Below, in pieces: positions 42,734 through 53,586 of a stretch of DNA of 64,000 nt. Position numbers and translations under genes: made by a program. The DNA is taken from assembly GCF_020622265.1 (NCBI RefSeq), contig NZ_JACNMQ010000003.1, forward strand, positions 466,352 to 530,351, read 5' to 3'. The stretch comes from Halomonas sp. M20 (GTDB lineage: Bacteria > Pseudomonadota > Gammaproteobacteria > Pseudomonadales > Halomonadaceae). The first letter of the stretch is position 1, and the number at the start of each line of letters is the position of its first letter. The notes below the pieces were generated by a model. That model was not told the origin of the DNA, did no database searches, and saw nothing but the letters and a program-made list of their open reading frames with translations.

Positions 42734-43093
42734 CTATCTCCCCCGGGTATAGCGTCTAGCCAGCCTATCAAGCACCTTTGCCGTTACCGCCAGGGTAATC
42801 GCCGTCGAAAGCACCAGGGTGATTATCAACGTCCAGAAATCGGCACGAATCAACTCGAAATGCACCATCAGCCCGACCCCTGCGGGTACGAACAGCAAGG
42901 TCAGATAGCGCAGAAGCCCTTCACCGGTCTTGCGCAGAGCATCCGGCACATGGCCATTGATCAACAGCCCGATCAATAGAATCACCATGCCCAGCACCGG
43001 CCCAGGCACCGGAATGGTCAGCCCCCTGGATAACAACTCGCCGAGAAACTGGCATCCCAGCAACACGCTCATGCCGATAATCAGTGGCATCAC
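42734..43093 (-). CDS. lrgA: LrgA/CidA-family holin-like protein
   Basis: A 119-residue protein with four membrane helices and a basic tail (DRLARRYTRGR). LGELLSRGLTIPVPGPVLGMVILL and LLRYLTLLFVPAGVGLMVHF are the family blocks. It leads the lrgAB operon. The 218-base gap upstream to the tRNA-Pro gene contains no other gene and probably both promoters. Confidence 0.92.
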   Translation of the reverse strand: MMPLIIGMSVLLGCQFLGELLSRGLTIPVPGPVLGMVILLIGLLINGHVPDALRKTGEGLLRYLTLLFVPAGVGLMVHFELIRADFWTLIITLVLSTAITLAVTAKVLDRLARRYTRGR

Positions 43094-43311
43094 TGCCTCC
43101 GCTCTGTATTGAAGTCGCGAAATAGTACAACGAAAGCTGGACGTTGCGACGCACTCTCTTCGGCAATCGTTTTATCAGTGACAACCGATTGAAACGAAAG
43201 CCGATTCCAGGCTTGCATTTGATACGGAAATCGCTAGTATATGCCTCGTTCCATGCCAGCCATATCAGCACATACTGATTTAAAGAAAGGCAGGAATTCG
43301 AAGACGAAAAT

Positions 43312-43388
43312 CGGAGCGTGGCGCAGCTTGGTAGCGCGCTGCAATGGGGTTGCAGAGGTCGCAGGTTCGAATCCTGTCGCTCCGACCA
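43312..43388 (+). tRNA. tRNA-Pro (anticodon GGG)
   Basis: A 77-base cloverleaf: acceptor CGGAGCG pairs with CGCTCCG, D-arm GGCGCAGCTTGGTAGCGC, anticodon stem CTGCA/TGCAG with loop ATGGGGT (anticodon GGG), T-loop GGTTCGAATCC, and encoded CCA end. A strong terminator follows at 43401. Confidence 0.95.
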
Positions 43389-43400
43389 GAAAGATTATTA

Positions 43401-43440
43401 AAAACCGCCACTTACGGATCATGCCAGGTGGCGGTTTTTT
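43401..43440 (+). terminator. Terminator after tRNA-Pro
   Basis: AAAACCGCCAC pairs with GTGGCGGTTTT, followed by further T. It overlaps the last codons of the convergent gene at 43419 (residues KNRHLA), and being symmetrical may serve that gene too. Confidence 0.85.
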
Positions 43441-44195
43441 GTTGCTTCCAAGCCGTGCTTGGTACGCAGCTCCTGAATTCTTTGTCGATAACGAAGCAAC
43501 ATTTTCAAGTCCTCGACGGCTTTGAACAGTTCAGAACTCGAGTCGCTACCATCCACCCCCAGGATGCCTTGCCGTTCATTGACCGCCTCCCCTTCGTCAA
43601 ACTGCTGGATCACCGCCTGGGCTCTTGATATCAAGGATGCCGAATGGCGATCAGTAGGGAGATGGGCTTGATCCGACACATTGCATACAAGCTCGTCGAT
43701 AACCCTATCCGTGGTCGACAAGGCCTCTTCGTCCAACACCTCTAGTAAACGGGCCTTTTCGATATTGCCAAGCAATTCGACGAGAGAGGCACTGCGCTCA
43801 CCTAGCGCCCCACTCTCATCTTCCTGAGGCTGAGCGGAATGCTTCATGAGGCCCAATGCCGTTCGATAAAGATCTATCTTGCCGGAATCGAGCTCTGCGA
43901 CCAGGGTTTCCGCCTCTTTCGTCAAGCGCTGCAGCTTGATTTCGCTGCCCAGGATCGTGATATGGGTGATGCGCGGCCAGATCAACGTGACGAGCCCCAC
44001 ACCAAAGGCCAGCGTGAGAAGGCTGACGAAAGCGCCTCCTTCGATGTGGCCGCTGTGCAGATAGAAGAAGGCAAGCCCTGCGAGGACGCCGAAAGCGGCT
44101 ACAGCGAGAAGAGAACGTTTTCGTCTTGCGTACCATGGTTCAAGTTTTTGTTCATCGCTTTCGTGCCGAGCTTTGTCAGGGAACGATTCCTTCAT
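43419..44195 (-). CDS. Unrecognised membrane-anchored coiled-coil protein
   Basis: A 258-residue protein. After a charged N-terminus come two adjacent membrane helices (about 28-46, SLLAVAAFGVLAGLAFFYL, and 53-71, GGAFVSLLTLAFGVGLVTL), then a long acidic, helix-forming domain (LGSEIKLQRLTKEAETLVAELD and KAVEDLKMLLRYRQRIQELRTKHG) suited to a coiled coil facing the cytoplasm. No family is recognised. It is isolated, between tRNA-Pro and the tRNA-Asn cluster, and its end overlaps the tRNA-Pro terminator. Insertion next to tRNAs makes horizontal acquisition possible but no att repeat was seen. Confidence 0.65.
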   Translation of the reverse strand: MKESFPDKARHESDEQKLEPWYARRKRSLLAVAAFGVLAGLAFFYLHSGHIEGGAFVSLLTLAFGVGLVTLIWPRITHITILGSEIKLQRLTKEAETLVAELDSGKIDLYRTALGLMKHSAQPQEDESGALGERSASLVELLGNIEKARLLEVLDEEALSTTDRVIDELVCNVSDQAHLPTDRHSASLISRAQAVIQQFDEGEAVNERQGILGVDGSDSSSELFKAVEDLKMLLRYRQRIQELRTKHGLEATKNRHLA

Positions 44196-44314
44196 GCACA
44201 CTCTCCACCGTCGGTCTGATTGCCCGTTCAACTGATTACAAGTCAGTTGCTGGAGATTGACAAGCTGGCTTAGGAGAACTCAGAGCCTGAAAAGGGCTTC
44301 GAGCGGAGAAACGC

Positions 44315-44390
44315 TGGCTCCCCGAACAGGACTCGAACCTGTGACCCAATGATTAACAGTCATTTGCTCTACCAACTGAGCTATCGGGGA
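44315..44390 (-). tRNA. tRNA-Asn (anticodon GTT), copy 3 of 3
   Basis: A 76-base tRNA read leftward: acceptor TCCCCGA, D-arm TAGCTCAGTTGGTAGAGC, anticodon loop CTGTTAA (GTT), T-arm CAGGTTCGAGTCCTG, encoded CCA. It is last in the transcription order and identical to the two copies at 44419 and 44523. Confidence 0.97.
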
Positions 44391-44418
44391 ACATCGAAAG
44401 CGGACTTCGGCGGGAGGT

Positions 44419-44494
44419 TGGCTCCCCGAACAGGACTCGAACCTGTGACCCAATGATTAACAGTCATTTGCTCTACCAACTGAGCTATCGGGGA
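44419..44494 (-). tRNA. tRNA-Asn (anticodon GTT), copy 2 of 3
   Basis: Identical in sequence to the neighbours and separated from each by 28 bases. The anticodon loop is CTGTTAA and the CCA end is encoded. Confidence 0.97.
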
Positions 44495-44522
44495 ATCGCC
44501 GAATTATGGTGATACAAAATGC

Positions 44523-44598
44523 TGGCTCCCCGAACAGGACTCGAACCTGTGACCCAATGATTAACAGTCATTTGCTCTACCAACTGAGCTATCGGGGA
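44523..44598 (-). tRNA. tRNA-Asn (anticodon GTT), copy 1 of 3
   Basis: First of three identical tandem genes in transcription order, 104 bases apart start to start on the minus strand. Same cloverleaf and encoded CCA. Confidence 0.97.
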
Positions 44599-44702
44599 AC
44601 ATCTTGAACACGCGGCAGTAGTATACGTAACGAGAAACTTCCGTCAAGGCATCAAGTGCTTGGCATCCGCCCTTTGAACTACGCCACTAATGCGAATAAC
44701 GC

Positions 44703-44732
44703 AAAAACGTCCACCAAACTATCTGGCGGACG
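44703..44732 (-). terminator. Terminator after tRNA-Met
   Basis: CGTCCACCA pairs with TGGCGGACG (one mismatch) and on the minus strand is followed by five T. It separates tRNA-Met from the downstream tRNA-Asn cluster, implying separate transcripts. Confidence 0.75.
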
Positions 44733-44743
44733 CTTTTTAATTC

Positions 44744-44820
44744 TGGTGGCTACGCCCTGACTCGAACAGGGGACCCCATCATTATGAGTGATGTGCTCTA
44801 ACCAACTGAGCTACGTAGCC
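44744..44820 (-). tRNA. tRNA-Met (anticodon CAT)
   Basis: A 77-base tRNA: acceptor GGCTACG/CGTAGCC, D-arm TAGCTCAGTTGGTTAGAGC, anticodon stem CATCA/TGATG with loop CTCATAA, T-loop GTTCGAGTC and encoded CCA. The paired first acceptor base (G-C) indicates the elongator form; a tRNA-Ile with lysidine-modified CAT cannot be fully excluded by eye. Confidence 0.92.
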
Positions 44821-44897
44821 CTTCCAACGCGGCCAAATTATGCCCGCTGACAAACCGCTTGGCAACCGCCTTGTCAGCGAATCCTCAGCACTCTCTT

Positions 44898-45851
44898 TTA
44901 GCCTTCGACACCCATGAATTCCTTCACCGCCGGCAGACCAGGCTCACCTTTCACCGTGGTGACGCCTTCTAGCCAGGCATCGAGCACGCCAGGATTTTCC
45001 TGCAGCCAGCTGCGCGCAGCCTCGCGCGGCTTGTCGCCTTCATCCATGATGGCGCTCATGATCTGGTTTTCCATTTCTAGGGAGAACTGTAGGTTCTTCA
45101 GTAGCGTACCGACGTTACCGCACTCCTGGACATAGCCGCTTCGCGTGTTTGTGTGCACCGTGGCGCCACCCAGATTCGGACCGAAGTAACTGTCAGCACC
45201 TTTCAAATAGGCCATGTCGAAATTGGTATTCATGGGGTGCGGCTCCCAACCTAGAAAAACCATCCACTCTTCATTGCGAGTCTTCGACTTCAACTCGGAT
45301 AGCATCCCTGCCTCGGAAGAGTCGATCAACTCCCAGTCACCCAGGCCAGAAGCATCGTCATCGATCATGTTCTGGATGATCATGTTGCCGTCGTTACCCG
45401 CCTCGATGCCATACAACTGGCTATCGAACTTCTCGGCATCCTTATCGAGGTCCGCTATCGAAGTGACGCCGGCATCGTACACATACTGTGGCACTGCCAG
45501 AGTGTACTTGGCCCCTTCGAGGTTGGTCGCCACCCGATCCACTTGCCCTTTTTCGATATAGGGATCGCTGATCGAGGCCATGGAGGGCATCCAGTTGCCC
45601 AGAAAGACATCGAAGTCACCGTTTTTCATGCCCGCATAGGCGATCGGTACCGACACGGTATCGCTCCGGGTCTCGTAGCCCAGCCCTTCGAGTACTTCGC
45701 TGGTGAGTGCGGTAGTGGCGGTAATATCCGTCCACCCTACTTCCGCCAAGCGTACCGTCTGGCAGCTCTCTGGTACCTCCGCCATAGTCAAGGAAGCACT
45801 AGTGGCAAGCAAACAGCCGACAATACATCGAGTAGTTGTCTTGTAGTTCAT
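44898..45851 (-). CDS. choX: Choline-binding periplasmic protein (ABC uptake), ChoX type
   Basis: A 317-residue substrate-binding protein with an N-terminal signal peptide (cleavage probable after LTMA). All ligand residues reported for Sinorhizobium ChoX are present with a constant offset of three: Trp40, Trp87, Tyr116 and Trp202 for the aromatic box, with Asp42 and Asn153. It should bind choline tightly. It is divergent from betI across a BetI-type palindrome. No permease or ATPase gene is adjacent, so its ABC partner must be elsewhere. Confidence 0.9.
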   Translation of the reverse strand: MNYKTTTRCIVGCLLATSASLTMAEVPESCQTVRLAEVGWTDITATTALTSEVLEGLGYETRSDTVSVPIAYAGMKNGDFDVFLGNWMPSMASISDPYIEKGQVDRVATNLEGAKYTLAVPQYVYDAGVTSIADLDKDAEKFDSQLYGIEAGNDGNMIIQNMIDDDASGLGDWELIDSSEAGMLSELKSKTRNEEWMVFLGWEPHPMNTNFDMAYLKGADSYFGPNLGGATVHTNTRSGYVQECGNVGTLLKNLQFSLEMENQIMSAIMDEGDKPREAARSWLQENPGVLDAWLEGVTTVKGEPGLPAVKEFMGVEG

Positions 45852-45872
45852 GCAGGGCAATCCTTTTTATTG

Positions 45873-45886
45873 ATTGAACGTTCAAT
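45873..45886. promoter_or_regulatory. BetI-type operator between choX and betI
   Basis: ATTGAACGTTCAAT is a perfect 14-base palindrome inside TTATTGATTGAACGTTCAAT and resembles the E. coli BetI operator. It lies 21 bases upstream of the choX start and 93 upstream of betI, placed to control both directions and to release on choline. Confidence 0.8.
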
Positions 45887-45979
45887 AAACATATCCCATA
45901 CTACTTGATCTTGTCCAATCCTCGACATACGGACTATCGGGGACTCTTGCATTCAAGCGTTTGTAGAGGAGACGCTGCG

Positions 45980-46576
45980 TTGCCAAAGCTAGGAATGGAG
46001 CCCATCCGGCGCCGTCAATTGGTGCAGGCCACTCTGCAGGCGATCGATGAAGCCGGGCTTGCCAATGCCACCATCGCGCGCATCGCCAATCGAGCCAATG
46101 TCTCCACCGGCATCATCAGCCACTATTTCGGTGGCAAAGAAGGACTGCTCGACGCCACCATGCGCCAGGTACTCAGCGAGCTAGGCAAGGGCATCGCCCA
46201 GCGCAGGGCACGGGCAGAGGACTCACCCCGTGCACAGATTCGCGCCATCATCGATGGCAACTTCGACGAGCACCAGGTCAGTCAGTCGGTGATGAAAACC
46301 TGGCTGGCGTTCTGGGCCTCGAGCATGCATCGGGGCAATCTGCAGCGGTTGCAGCGGGTCAACGACCGACGCCTCTACTCTAACCTATGCTTCCAGTTTC
46401 GCCGCTGCCTGGATCGTCAAGAGGCACAGGACGCGGCACGCGGACTCGCGGCCCTGATCGACGGGCTATGGCTGCGTGGCGCACTGGCCTCGGAAACCCT
46501 CGACGTCGAACGCGCTCGCCGTATCGCCTATGACTATCTGGATGGCCAGCTTAAACACACCGAAACCTTCGCCTGA
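45980..46576 (+). CDS. betI: Choline-responsive TetR-family repressor
   Basis: A 198-residue TetR-type regulator. The N-terminal HTH contains [48 protein letters not shown]; the C-terminal ligand domain has [13 protein letters not shown] and [14 protein letters not shown], matching E. coli BetI. No ATG fits; TTG at 45980 opens [11 protein letters not shown], the exact family N-terminus, with GAGGAGA eight bases upstream. It is followed by betB 44 bases on. Confidence 0.95.
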   Translation: MPKLGMEPIRRRQLVQATLQAIDEAGLANATIARIANRANVSTGIISHYFGGKEGLLDATMRQVLSELGKGIAQRRARAEDSPRAQIRAIIDGNFDEHQVSQSVMKTWLAFWASSMHRGNLQRLQRVNDRRLYSNLCFQFRRCLDRQEAQDAARGLAALIDGLWLRGALASETLDVERARRIAYDYLDGQLKHTETFA

Positions 46577-46620
46577 GCGAGGATGAGCGTTTTAACAACT
46601 TTCAATCTGCAGGAGGCACT

Positions 46621-48090
<1,470 letters not shown>

Positions 48091-48111
48091 TTACTTCAGA
48101 GGAGAGTGCGT

Positions 48112-49800
48112 ATGGCGCAGCCACGAGAATTCGACTACGTCATCATCGGTGCCGGCTCAGCGGGTAACGTGCTCGCCACCCGCTTGACGGAAGACCCGGA
48201 TGTGACGGTGCTGCTGCTGGAAGCCGGCGGCCCGGATTACCGTTTTGACTTTCGCACCCAGATGCCGGCGGCGCTGGCCTACCCGCTGCAGGGCAAGCGC
48301 TACAACTGGGATTTCAAGACCGACCCGGAACCCTACATGAACGACCGCCGCATGGAATGCGGACGCGGCAAGGGACTTGGCGGATCGTCGCTGATCAACG
48401 GCATGTGCTATCTACGCGGCAATGCGCTGGACTTCGACAACTGGGCCAAGACGCCAGGGCTGGAAGATTGGCATTATCTCGCCTGCCTGCCCTACTTCAA
48501 GAAGGCGGAAACCCGGGATATTGGTCCCAACGACTATCATGGCGGCGATGGGCCGATTTCAGTAACCACGCCGAAGGAAGGCAACAACGAACTCTACGGC
48601 GCCTTTATCAAGGCCGGCGTCGAGGCAGGCTACCCTGCCACCGATGACGTCAACGGCTATCAGCAGGAGGGTTTCGGGCCGATGGATCGCTTCGTTACTC
48701 GCCAAGGGCGGCGCTCTTCCACTGCTCGGGGCTATCTGGATATCGCCAAGCAGCGGGACAACCTGACCATAGAGACCCACGCCACCACGGATCGTATCCT
48801 GTTTGAAGGCAAGCGAGCCGTGGGTGTGAACTATTCCCGCAAAGGCCAGGTTCAGGAAGTGCACGCCCGACGCGAGATGCTGCTGTGCGGCGGTGCCATT
48901 GCCTCACCGCAGATCCTGTTGCGCTCCGGGGTGGGCAACCCCGAGCAGCTCAAAGAGTTCGATATTCCCGTGGTACACGAGCTGCCCGGTGTCGGCGAGA
49001 ATCTTCAGGATCATCTGGAGATGTACATTCAGTACGAATGCAAGAAGCCCATTTCCCTCTATCCGGCGCTCAAGTGGTGGAACCAACCCAAGATCGGTGC
49101 CCAATGGCTGTTCCAGGGCAAGGGTGTCGGCGCCAGCAACCAGTTCGAGGCGGCGGGTTTCATCCGCACCAACGACGCCGAGGAGTGGCCCAATCTGCAA
49201 TACCATTTCCTGCCCATCGCCATCAGCTACAACGGCAAGAGCGCGGTGCAGGCCCACGGCTTTCAGGCCCATGCGGGGTCCATGCGCTCCATGAGCCGCG
49301 GTCGTGTGCGCCTTACCTCTCGCGACCCCAAGGCGGCGCCCAGCATTCTGTTCAACTACATGAGCCATGACAGGGACTGGGAAGAGTTTCGCGCGGCAAT
49401 TCGCATCACTCGGGAGATCATCGCCCAACCGGCGATGGACGAATATCGCGGCCGCGAAATTGCTCCCGGGCCGGATGTACAGACGGATGCTCAACTCGAT
49501 GAATTCGTGCGCCAGAATGCCGAGACTGCCTATCACCCTTGTGGGACCTGCAAGATGGGTAACAAGAGTGACCCAATGGCGGTGGTGGATGGCGCCGGGC
49601 GCGTGCATGGTCTCGAAAACCTGCGCGTCATCGATGCCTCGATCATGCCGCAGATCACTACAGGCAACCTCAACGCCCCCACCATCATGATCGCCGAGAA
49701 GATGGCAGATAAAGTACGTGGGCACGAACCGCTGCCAGCGGCGGATGTGCCCTATTACACCATCGCCGATGAGCGAGGGCTTCGACAAGGAGCTTCTTGA
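48112..49800 (+). CDS. betA: Choline dehydrogenase (GMC oxidoreductase)
   Basis: A 562-residue FAD enzyme that oxidises choline to betaine aldehyde at the membrane. FAD-binding motif [21 protein letters not shown] at the N-terminus, GMC signatures [11 protein letters not shown] and [15 protein letters not shown], and the catalytic His in [11 protein letters not shown] and [17 protein letters not shown] at 48112 is used; a GTG two codons upstream is in frame. GAGGAGAG lies before it. Length equals the family norm (about 556). Confidence 0.97.
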   Translation: MAQPREFDYVIIGAGSAGNVLATRLTEDPDVTVLLLEAGGPDYRFDFRTQMPAALAYPLQGKRYNWDFKTDPEPYMNDRRMECGRGKGLGGSSLINGMCYLRGNALDFDNWAKTPGLEDWHYLACLPYFKKAETRDIGPNDYHGGDGPISVTTPKEGNNELYGAFIKAGVEAGYPATDDVNGYQQEGFGPMDRFVTRQGRRSSTARGYLDIAKQRDNLTIETHATTDRILFEGKRAVGVNYSRKGQVQEVHARREMLLCGGAIASPQILLRSGVGNPEQLKEFDIPVVHELPGVGENLQDHLEMYIQYECKKPISLYPALKWWNQPKIGAQWLFQGKGVGASNQFEAAGFIRTNDAEEWPNLQYHFLPIAISYNGKSAVQAHGFQAHAGSMRSMSRGRVRLTSRDPKAAPSILFNYMSHDRDWEEFRAAIRITREIIAQPAMDEYRGREIAPGPDVQTDAQLDEFVRQNAETAYHPCGTCKMGNKSDPMAVVDGAGRVHGLENLRVIDASIMPQITTGNLNAPTIMIAEKMADKVRGHEPLPAADVPYYTIADERGLRQGAS

Positions 49801-49957
49801 TAGCCGATGCCTGAGTGACAAACTCTATAAGACTAATGATTCAAACACGGGGCATTATCCAGCGATTACGTGCTGGTCAATCATATTTGTTTGAACTAAG
49901 CTGACCAATTCAAACAACTGTTCGAATACGCAGCTACTGATTCCCCTGGAGACGCAT

Positions 49958-52408
49958 ATGCTTCAATTACTCTTGGTCGTGCTGGCCATCGTCGGGCTTG
50001 TAGAAGTGGCACGCCGTGAAGCGGGCGCCATGTCCGCATTGGGCGTGCTGGCCATTCTTGGCGTCATCGGCCTGCTGTTCGGTGCGCCGATCATCGGTGT
50101 GCTGTTCATTCTCGGCGCCATCGTCATCGCGGCCTGCGGGCTGCCGGCGCTGCGCCGCGCCTGGCTCACACCTCGGGTGCTGGCGCTATTTCACAAGGTG
50201 GCACCCAAGGTATCCGATACCGAGCGCACGGCTCTGGAAGCCGGCACCGTCTCCTGGGATGCGGAGCTATTCTCCGGCAAGCCGCAATGGCAGCGCCTGC
50301 TCGATTACAACGATGATGGGCTAAGCGACGAGGAGCGCGCCTTCCTGGACCATCAATGCGCCGTGGCCGCGGGCATGTGCAACGACTGGGAGATTTCAGT
50401 AGAGCGTGCGGATCTATCCCAAGAGCTCTGGGACTATCTGAAGAAGGAACGCTTCTTCGGCATGATCATTCCCAAACAGTACGGCGGGCTCGGATTTTCC
50501 GCCAAGGCGCAATCCGCAGTGCTGCAAAAGCTCTCACTCAACGAGACCCTGACTGTCACCGTGGGCGTTCCCAACTCTCTCGGCCCAGGTGAGCTGCTGC
50601 TCAAATATGGCACCGAAGAACAGAAAGACCATTACCTGCCCCGCCTGGCGGACGGTCGTGAAATCCCTTGTTTTGGCCTGACCGGCCCGCGCGCCGGCAG
50701 CGACGCCACCTCACTGCCGGATGTGGGCATCGTCTGTCATGGCACCCACAATGGCGAAGAAGCGCTGGGCCTGAAACTCACCTTCGAGAAGCGCTGGATC
50801 ACCCTGGCACCGATCGCTACCGTCGTCGGCCTGGCCTTTCGTATGTTCGACCCCGACAAGCTGCTGGGGGACGAAACCGACCTCGGCATCACCTGTGCCC
50901 TGATCCCTCGGGATACGAAGGGCATGGAGATCGGTCGACGTCATTATCCCATCGGCAGTCCCTTCATGAACGGGCCGATCGTCGGTAACGAGGTATTCAT
51001 TCCTCTCGACTATCTCATCGGCGGCCCCGACATGGCCGGTCAGGGCTGGCGCATGCTGGTGGAGTGTCTGTCCGTGGGCCGCTGCATTACCCTGCCTTCC
51101 GGTGCCGCCGGCGCCGGTCGCTATGCGGTTGGTTGGGCCGGCGGTTTTACCCGCATCCGCCGTCAGTTCAATATGCCGGTGGCGGAAATGGAAGGCGTGC
51201 AGGAGCCCTTGGCGCGTCTTACCGCCCATGCCTATATCGCCCAGGCAACGGTCATGCAGACTGCCAACCTGATCGACCATGGCGAAAAACCCGCCGTACC
51301 CTCGGCGATTCTCAAGAGTCAGCTGACGGAATTCCAGCGCAGCATCCTGGCGGATGCCATGGACGTGCACGGCGGACGCGCCGTCACCCTGGGCCCGCGC
51401 AACTATCTGGGTCAGGCCTGGAGCGCCGTGCCGGTGTCCATCACCGTGGAAGGCGCCAACATCATGACCCGCAACCTGATGATCTTCGGTCAGGGCGCGA
51501 TTCGCTGCCACCCTTACGTGCTGGACGAACTGGCGGCCAAGGACGCCAACGACGCCCGCGCCTTCGACAAGGCCTTCTTCGGCCATATTCGCCTGATCTT
51601 CGGCAACGCGGCGCGGGCTTTCGTGCAAGGTCTGGGCATGGCACGCCACAGCGTGCCCTTCGATGATGTCGCAGCGCCCTACGCCAAGGATGTCGCGCGC
51701 CTCTCGGCAGCCTTCGGCCTATGTGCGGATGCCGCCATGGTGAGCCTAGGCTCCGAACTCAAGAAGCGGGAGATGATCTCGGCGCGCCTGGGAGACGTGC
51801 TTTCCAACCTCTATTTGACCTCCATGGTGCTCAAGCAGTGGCATGCCGGGAACAGCGTGGAGCACGAAGCGGCACTCCTGCACTACAGCTGTCAGACCCT
51901 GCTTTATCGCGCCGAGCAGGCAATGGTCGAGCTATTCGACAACCTGCCCAATCACGCCCTGGGCAAGACGCTGGCGGTCATCACCATGCCGTTGGGTCGC
52001 CGCTGGAAGCGCCCGGAAGACAGCCTGACTCGCGAGATTGCCCGGGCCGTTTCCACGGATACCGCCCTGCGTCACAAGCTGACCGCGGATACCTGGAACA
52101 CCCAGGAGAAGGGACAGCAGGACAACCCCCTGGCGCGCTACAACGCCCTATTGGCGGAATACGACCGGGCCGAACCGCTCTATCGCGCCATCAACAAGGC
52201 CTATGCCAAGGGCACCCTGCCGGCACAAGCGCTGCATCCGGAGCAGCGTGTCGAAGCGGCATTGGAGGCTGGGCTGATCGATCAGGAGGATGCGGACTTC
52301 ATGCGTCGCTATGAGAAGGAGGTGCTGGAAATGCTCAGCGTCGATGACTTCGCCTTCGACACTTTTGCGTCTCACAAGGATAAGATCGTATGGCATGACG
52401 CCACTTGA
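49958..52408 (+). CDS. fadE: Acyl-CoA dehydrogenase, FadE family
   Basis: An 816-residue, membrane-associated acyl-CoA dehydrogenase (E. coli FadE 814). The N-terminus has two hydrophobic stretches (about 2-22 and 29-56) before the acyl-CoA dehydrogenase core (FGMIIPKQYGGLGFSAKAQS, FGLTGPRAGSDATSLPD and RLTAHAYIAQATVMQT). The C-terminal extension is specific to this subfamily. It catalyses the first step of beta-oxidation. A terminator follows; the 157-base upstream gap likely holds the promoter. Confidence 0.95.
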   Translation: MLQLLLVVLAIVGLVEVARREAGAMSALGVLAILGVIGLLFGAPIIGVLFILGAIVIAACGLPALRRAWLTPRVLALFHKVAPKVSDTERTALEAGTVSWDAELFSGKPQWQRLLDYNDDGLSDEERAFLDHQCAVAAGMCNDWEISVERADLSQELWDYLKKERFFGMIIPKQYGGLGFSAKAQSAVLQKLSLNETLTVTVGVPNSLGPGELLLKYGTEEQKDHYLPRLADGREIPCFGLTGPRAGSDATSLPDVGIVCHGTHNGEEALGLKLTFEKRWITLAPIATVVGLAFRMFDPDKLLGDETDLGITCALIPRDTKGMEIGRRHYPIGSPFMNGPIVGNEVFIPLDYLIGGPDMAGQGWRMLVECLSVGRCITLPSGAAGAGRYAVGWAGGFTRIRRQFNMPVAEMEGVQEPLARLTAHAYIAQATVMQTANLIDHGEKPAVPSAILKSQLTEFQRSILADAMDVHGGRAVTLGPRNYLGQAWSAVPVSITVEGANIMTRNLMIFGQGAIRCHPYVLDELAAKDANDARAFDKAFFGHIRLIFGNAARAFVQGLGMARHSVPFDDVAAPYAKDVARLSAAFGLCADAAMVSLGSELKKREMISARLGDVLSNLYLTSMVLKQWHAGNSVEHEAALLHYSCQTLLYRAEQAMVELFDNLPNHALGKTLAVITMPLGRRWKRPEDSLTREIARAVSTDTALRHKLTADTWNTQEKGQQDNPLARYNALLAEYDRAEPLYRAINKAYAKGTLPAQALHPEQRVEAALEAGLIDQEDADFMRRYEKEVLEMLSVDDFAFDTFASHKDKIVWHDAT

Positions 52409-52439
52409 TTGGCAGTCCTGAGTCACCATAGAAGCAAAT

Positions 52440-52462
52440 CGCCCCGGCTTGTAGCCGGGGCG
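52440..52462. terminator. Terminator after fadE
   Basis: CGCCCCGGCT pairs perfectly with AGCCGGGGCG around a TGT loop, followed by ATCCGTTT. It stands between fadE and the convergent quinone oxidoreductase gene. Confidence 0.75.
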
Positions 52463-52497
52463 ATCCGTTTATAGCGACTAAGAAACGCTAGCGTCGT

Positions 52498-53475
52498 TCA
52501 CGGCAACAATACGGTAGAGCCAGTGGTCTTGCGCTCCGCCAATGCCGCCTGGGCTTCCCCGGCTTTCTCAAGCGGATAGCGCTGGGCAACGTCGATCTTG
52601 ATCTTGTCGCTTTCCAGCATCTCGAACAGCTCACCGGCCATTTGCTCCAAGCGCTTGTGAGTATCGGCATAGCCTCCAAGACTCGGCCGCGTGAGATAAA
52701 GCGAGCCCTTCTGGTTGAGAATGCTGACATCCACGCCTTCGACGGCCCCTGAGGCATTGCCGAAACTGACCATCAGGCCGCGTTTTTGCAGGCAGTCCAG
52801 GGAGGTTTCCCAGGTATCCTTGCCCACGGAGTCGTAGACCACCGGCACCATGTCGCCATTGGTCAATTCACGCACCCGCTCGACCACGTTTTCCTGGGTG
52901 TAGTCGATGGTCGCCCAGGCGCCGTTCTTCTTGGCCAGTTCGGCCTTCTCTTCGGAGCCCACGGTGCCGATCAGCTTGACGCCGAGCGCCTTGGCCCATT
53001 GGCAGGCAATCGATCCCACACCCCCGGCGGCGGCGTGAAACAGGATGGTGTCACCCTTTTGTACGCGATAGGTCTGGCGCAGCAGATACTGCACCGTCAA
53101 CCCTTTGAGCATGCACCCTGCCGCCGTCTCGAAGGCAACATCGTCGGGTAGCTTAACCACCTTTTCCACCGGCAGTGTATGCACTTCGGAATAGGCACCC
53201 AGCGGCCCCAAGGCGTAAGCGACCCGATCCCCCTCCTTGAACTCGGTGACGCCCTCGCCCACGGCTTCCACCACGCCGGCGCCTTCGGTACCAAGACCCG
53301 ACGGCATTGTCGGCGCCGGATACAAACCGGTGCGGAAGTAGATGTCGATGAAGTTCAACCCCACCGCATGATTCTTGATCCGCACTTCGCCTTCCTTGGG
53401 ATCCTCTGGTTCAAAGTCCACGAATTCGAGCACGTCAGGACCACCGGTCTGAGAAAACTGGATACGTTTTGGCAT
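52498..53475 (-). CDS. NADPH:quinone oxidoreductase (zeta-crystallin/QorA family)
   Basis: A 325-residue medium-chain reductase without structural zinc. The NADPH site is HAAAGGVGSIACQWA; NFIDIYFRTGLYP, LGTEGAGVVEAVG and VYDSVGKDTWETSLDCL are the QOR signatures. It reduces quinones using NADPH. The start MPKRIQF at 53475 has AAGGAG upstream; the longer frame is not supported. Confidence 0.93.
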   Translation of the reverse strand: MPKRIQFSQTGGPDVLEFVDFEPEDPKEGEVRIKNHAVGLNFIDIYFRTGLYPAPTMPSGLGTEGAGVVEAVGEGVTEFKEGDRVAYALGPLGAYSEVHTLPVEKVVKLPDDVAFETAAGCMLKGLTVQYLLRQTYRVQKGDTILFHAAAGGVGSIACQWAKALGVKLIGTVGSEEKAELAKKNGAWATIDYTQENVVERVRELTNGDMVPVVYDSVGKDTWETSLDCLQKRGLMVSFGNASGAVEGVDVSILNQKGSLYLTRPSLGGYADTHKRLEQMAGELFEMLESDKIKIDVAQRYPLEKAGEAQAALAERKTTGSTVLLP

Positions 53476-53586
53476 CGTGAACACTCCTTTTTCAACTGGG
53501 AAGGATTCGATCTCGTACATTCGATCTTGCACAAGGGTCGCAGGAATAGGCTGCGCTGTCATTCATACGCAAACGATGCGCGCACC

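Noticed and set aside
44315..44598. The three repeated blocks as a CRISPR array
   Set aside because: Each repeat is a complete 76-base tRNA-Asn cloverleaf, and spacers are not uniform protospacer-like units.
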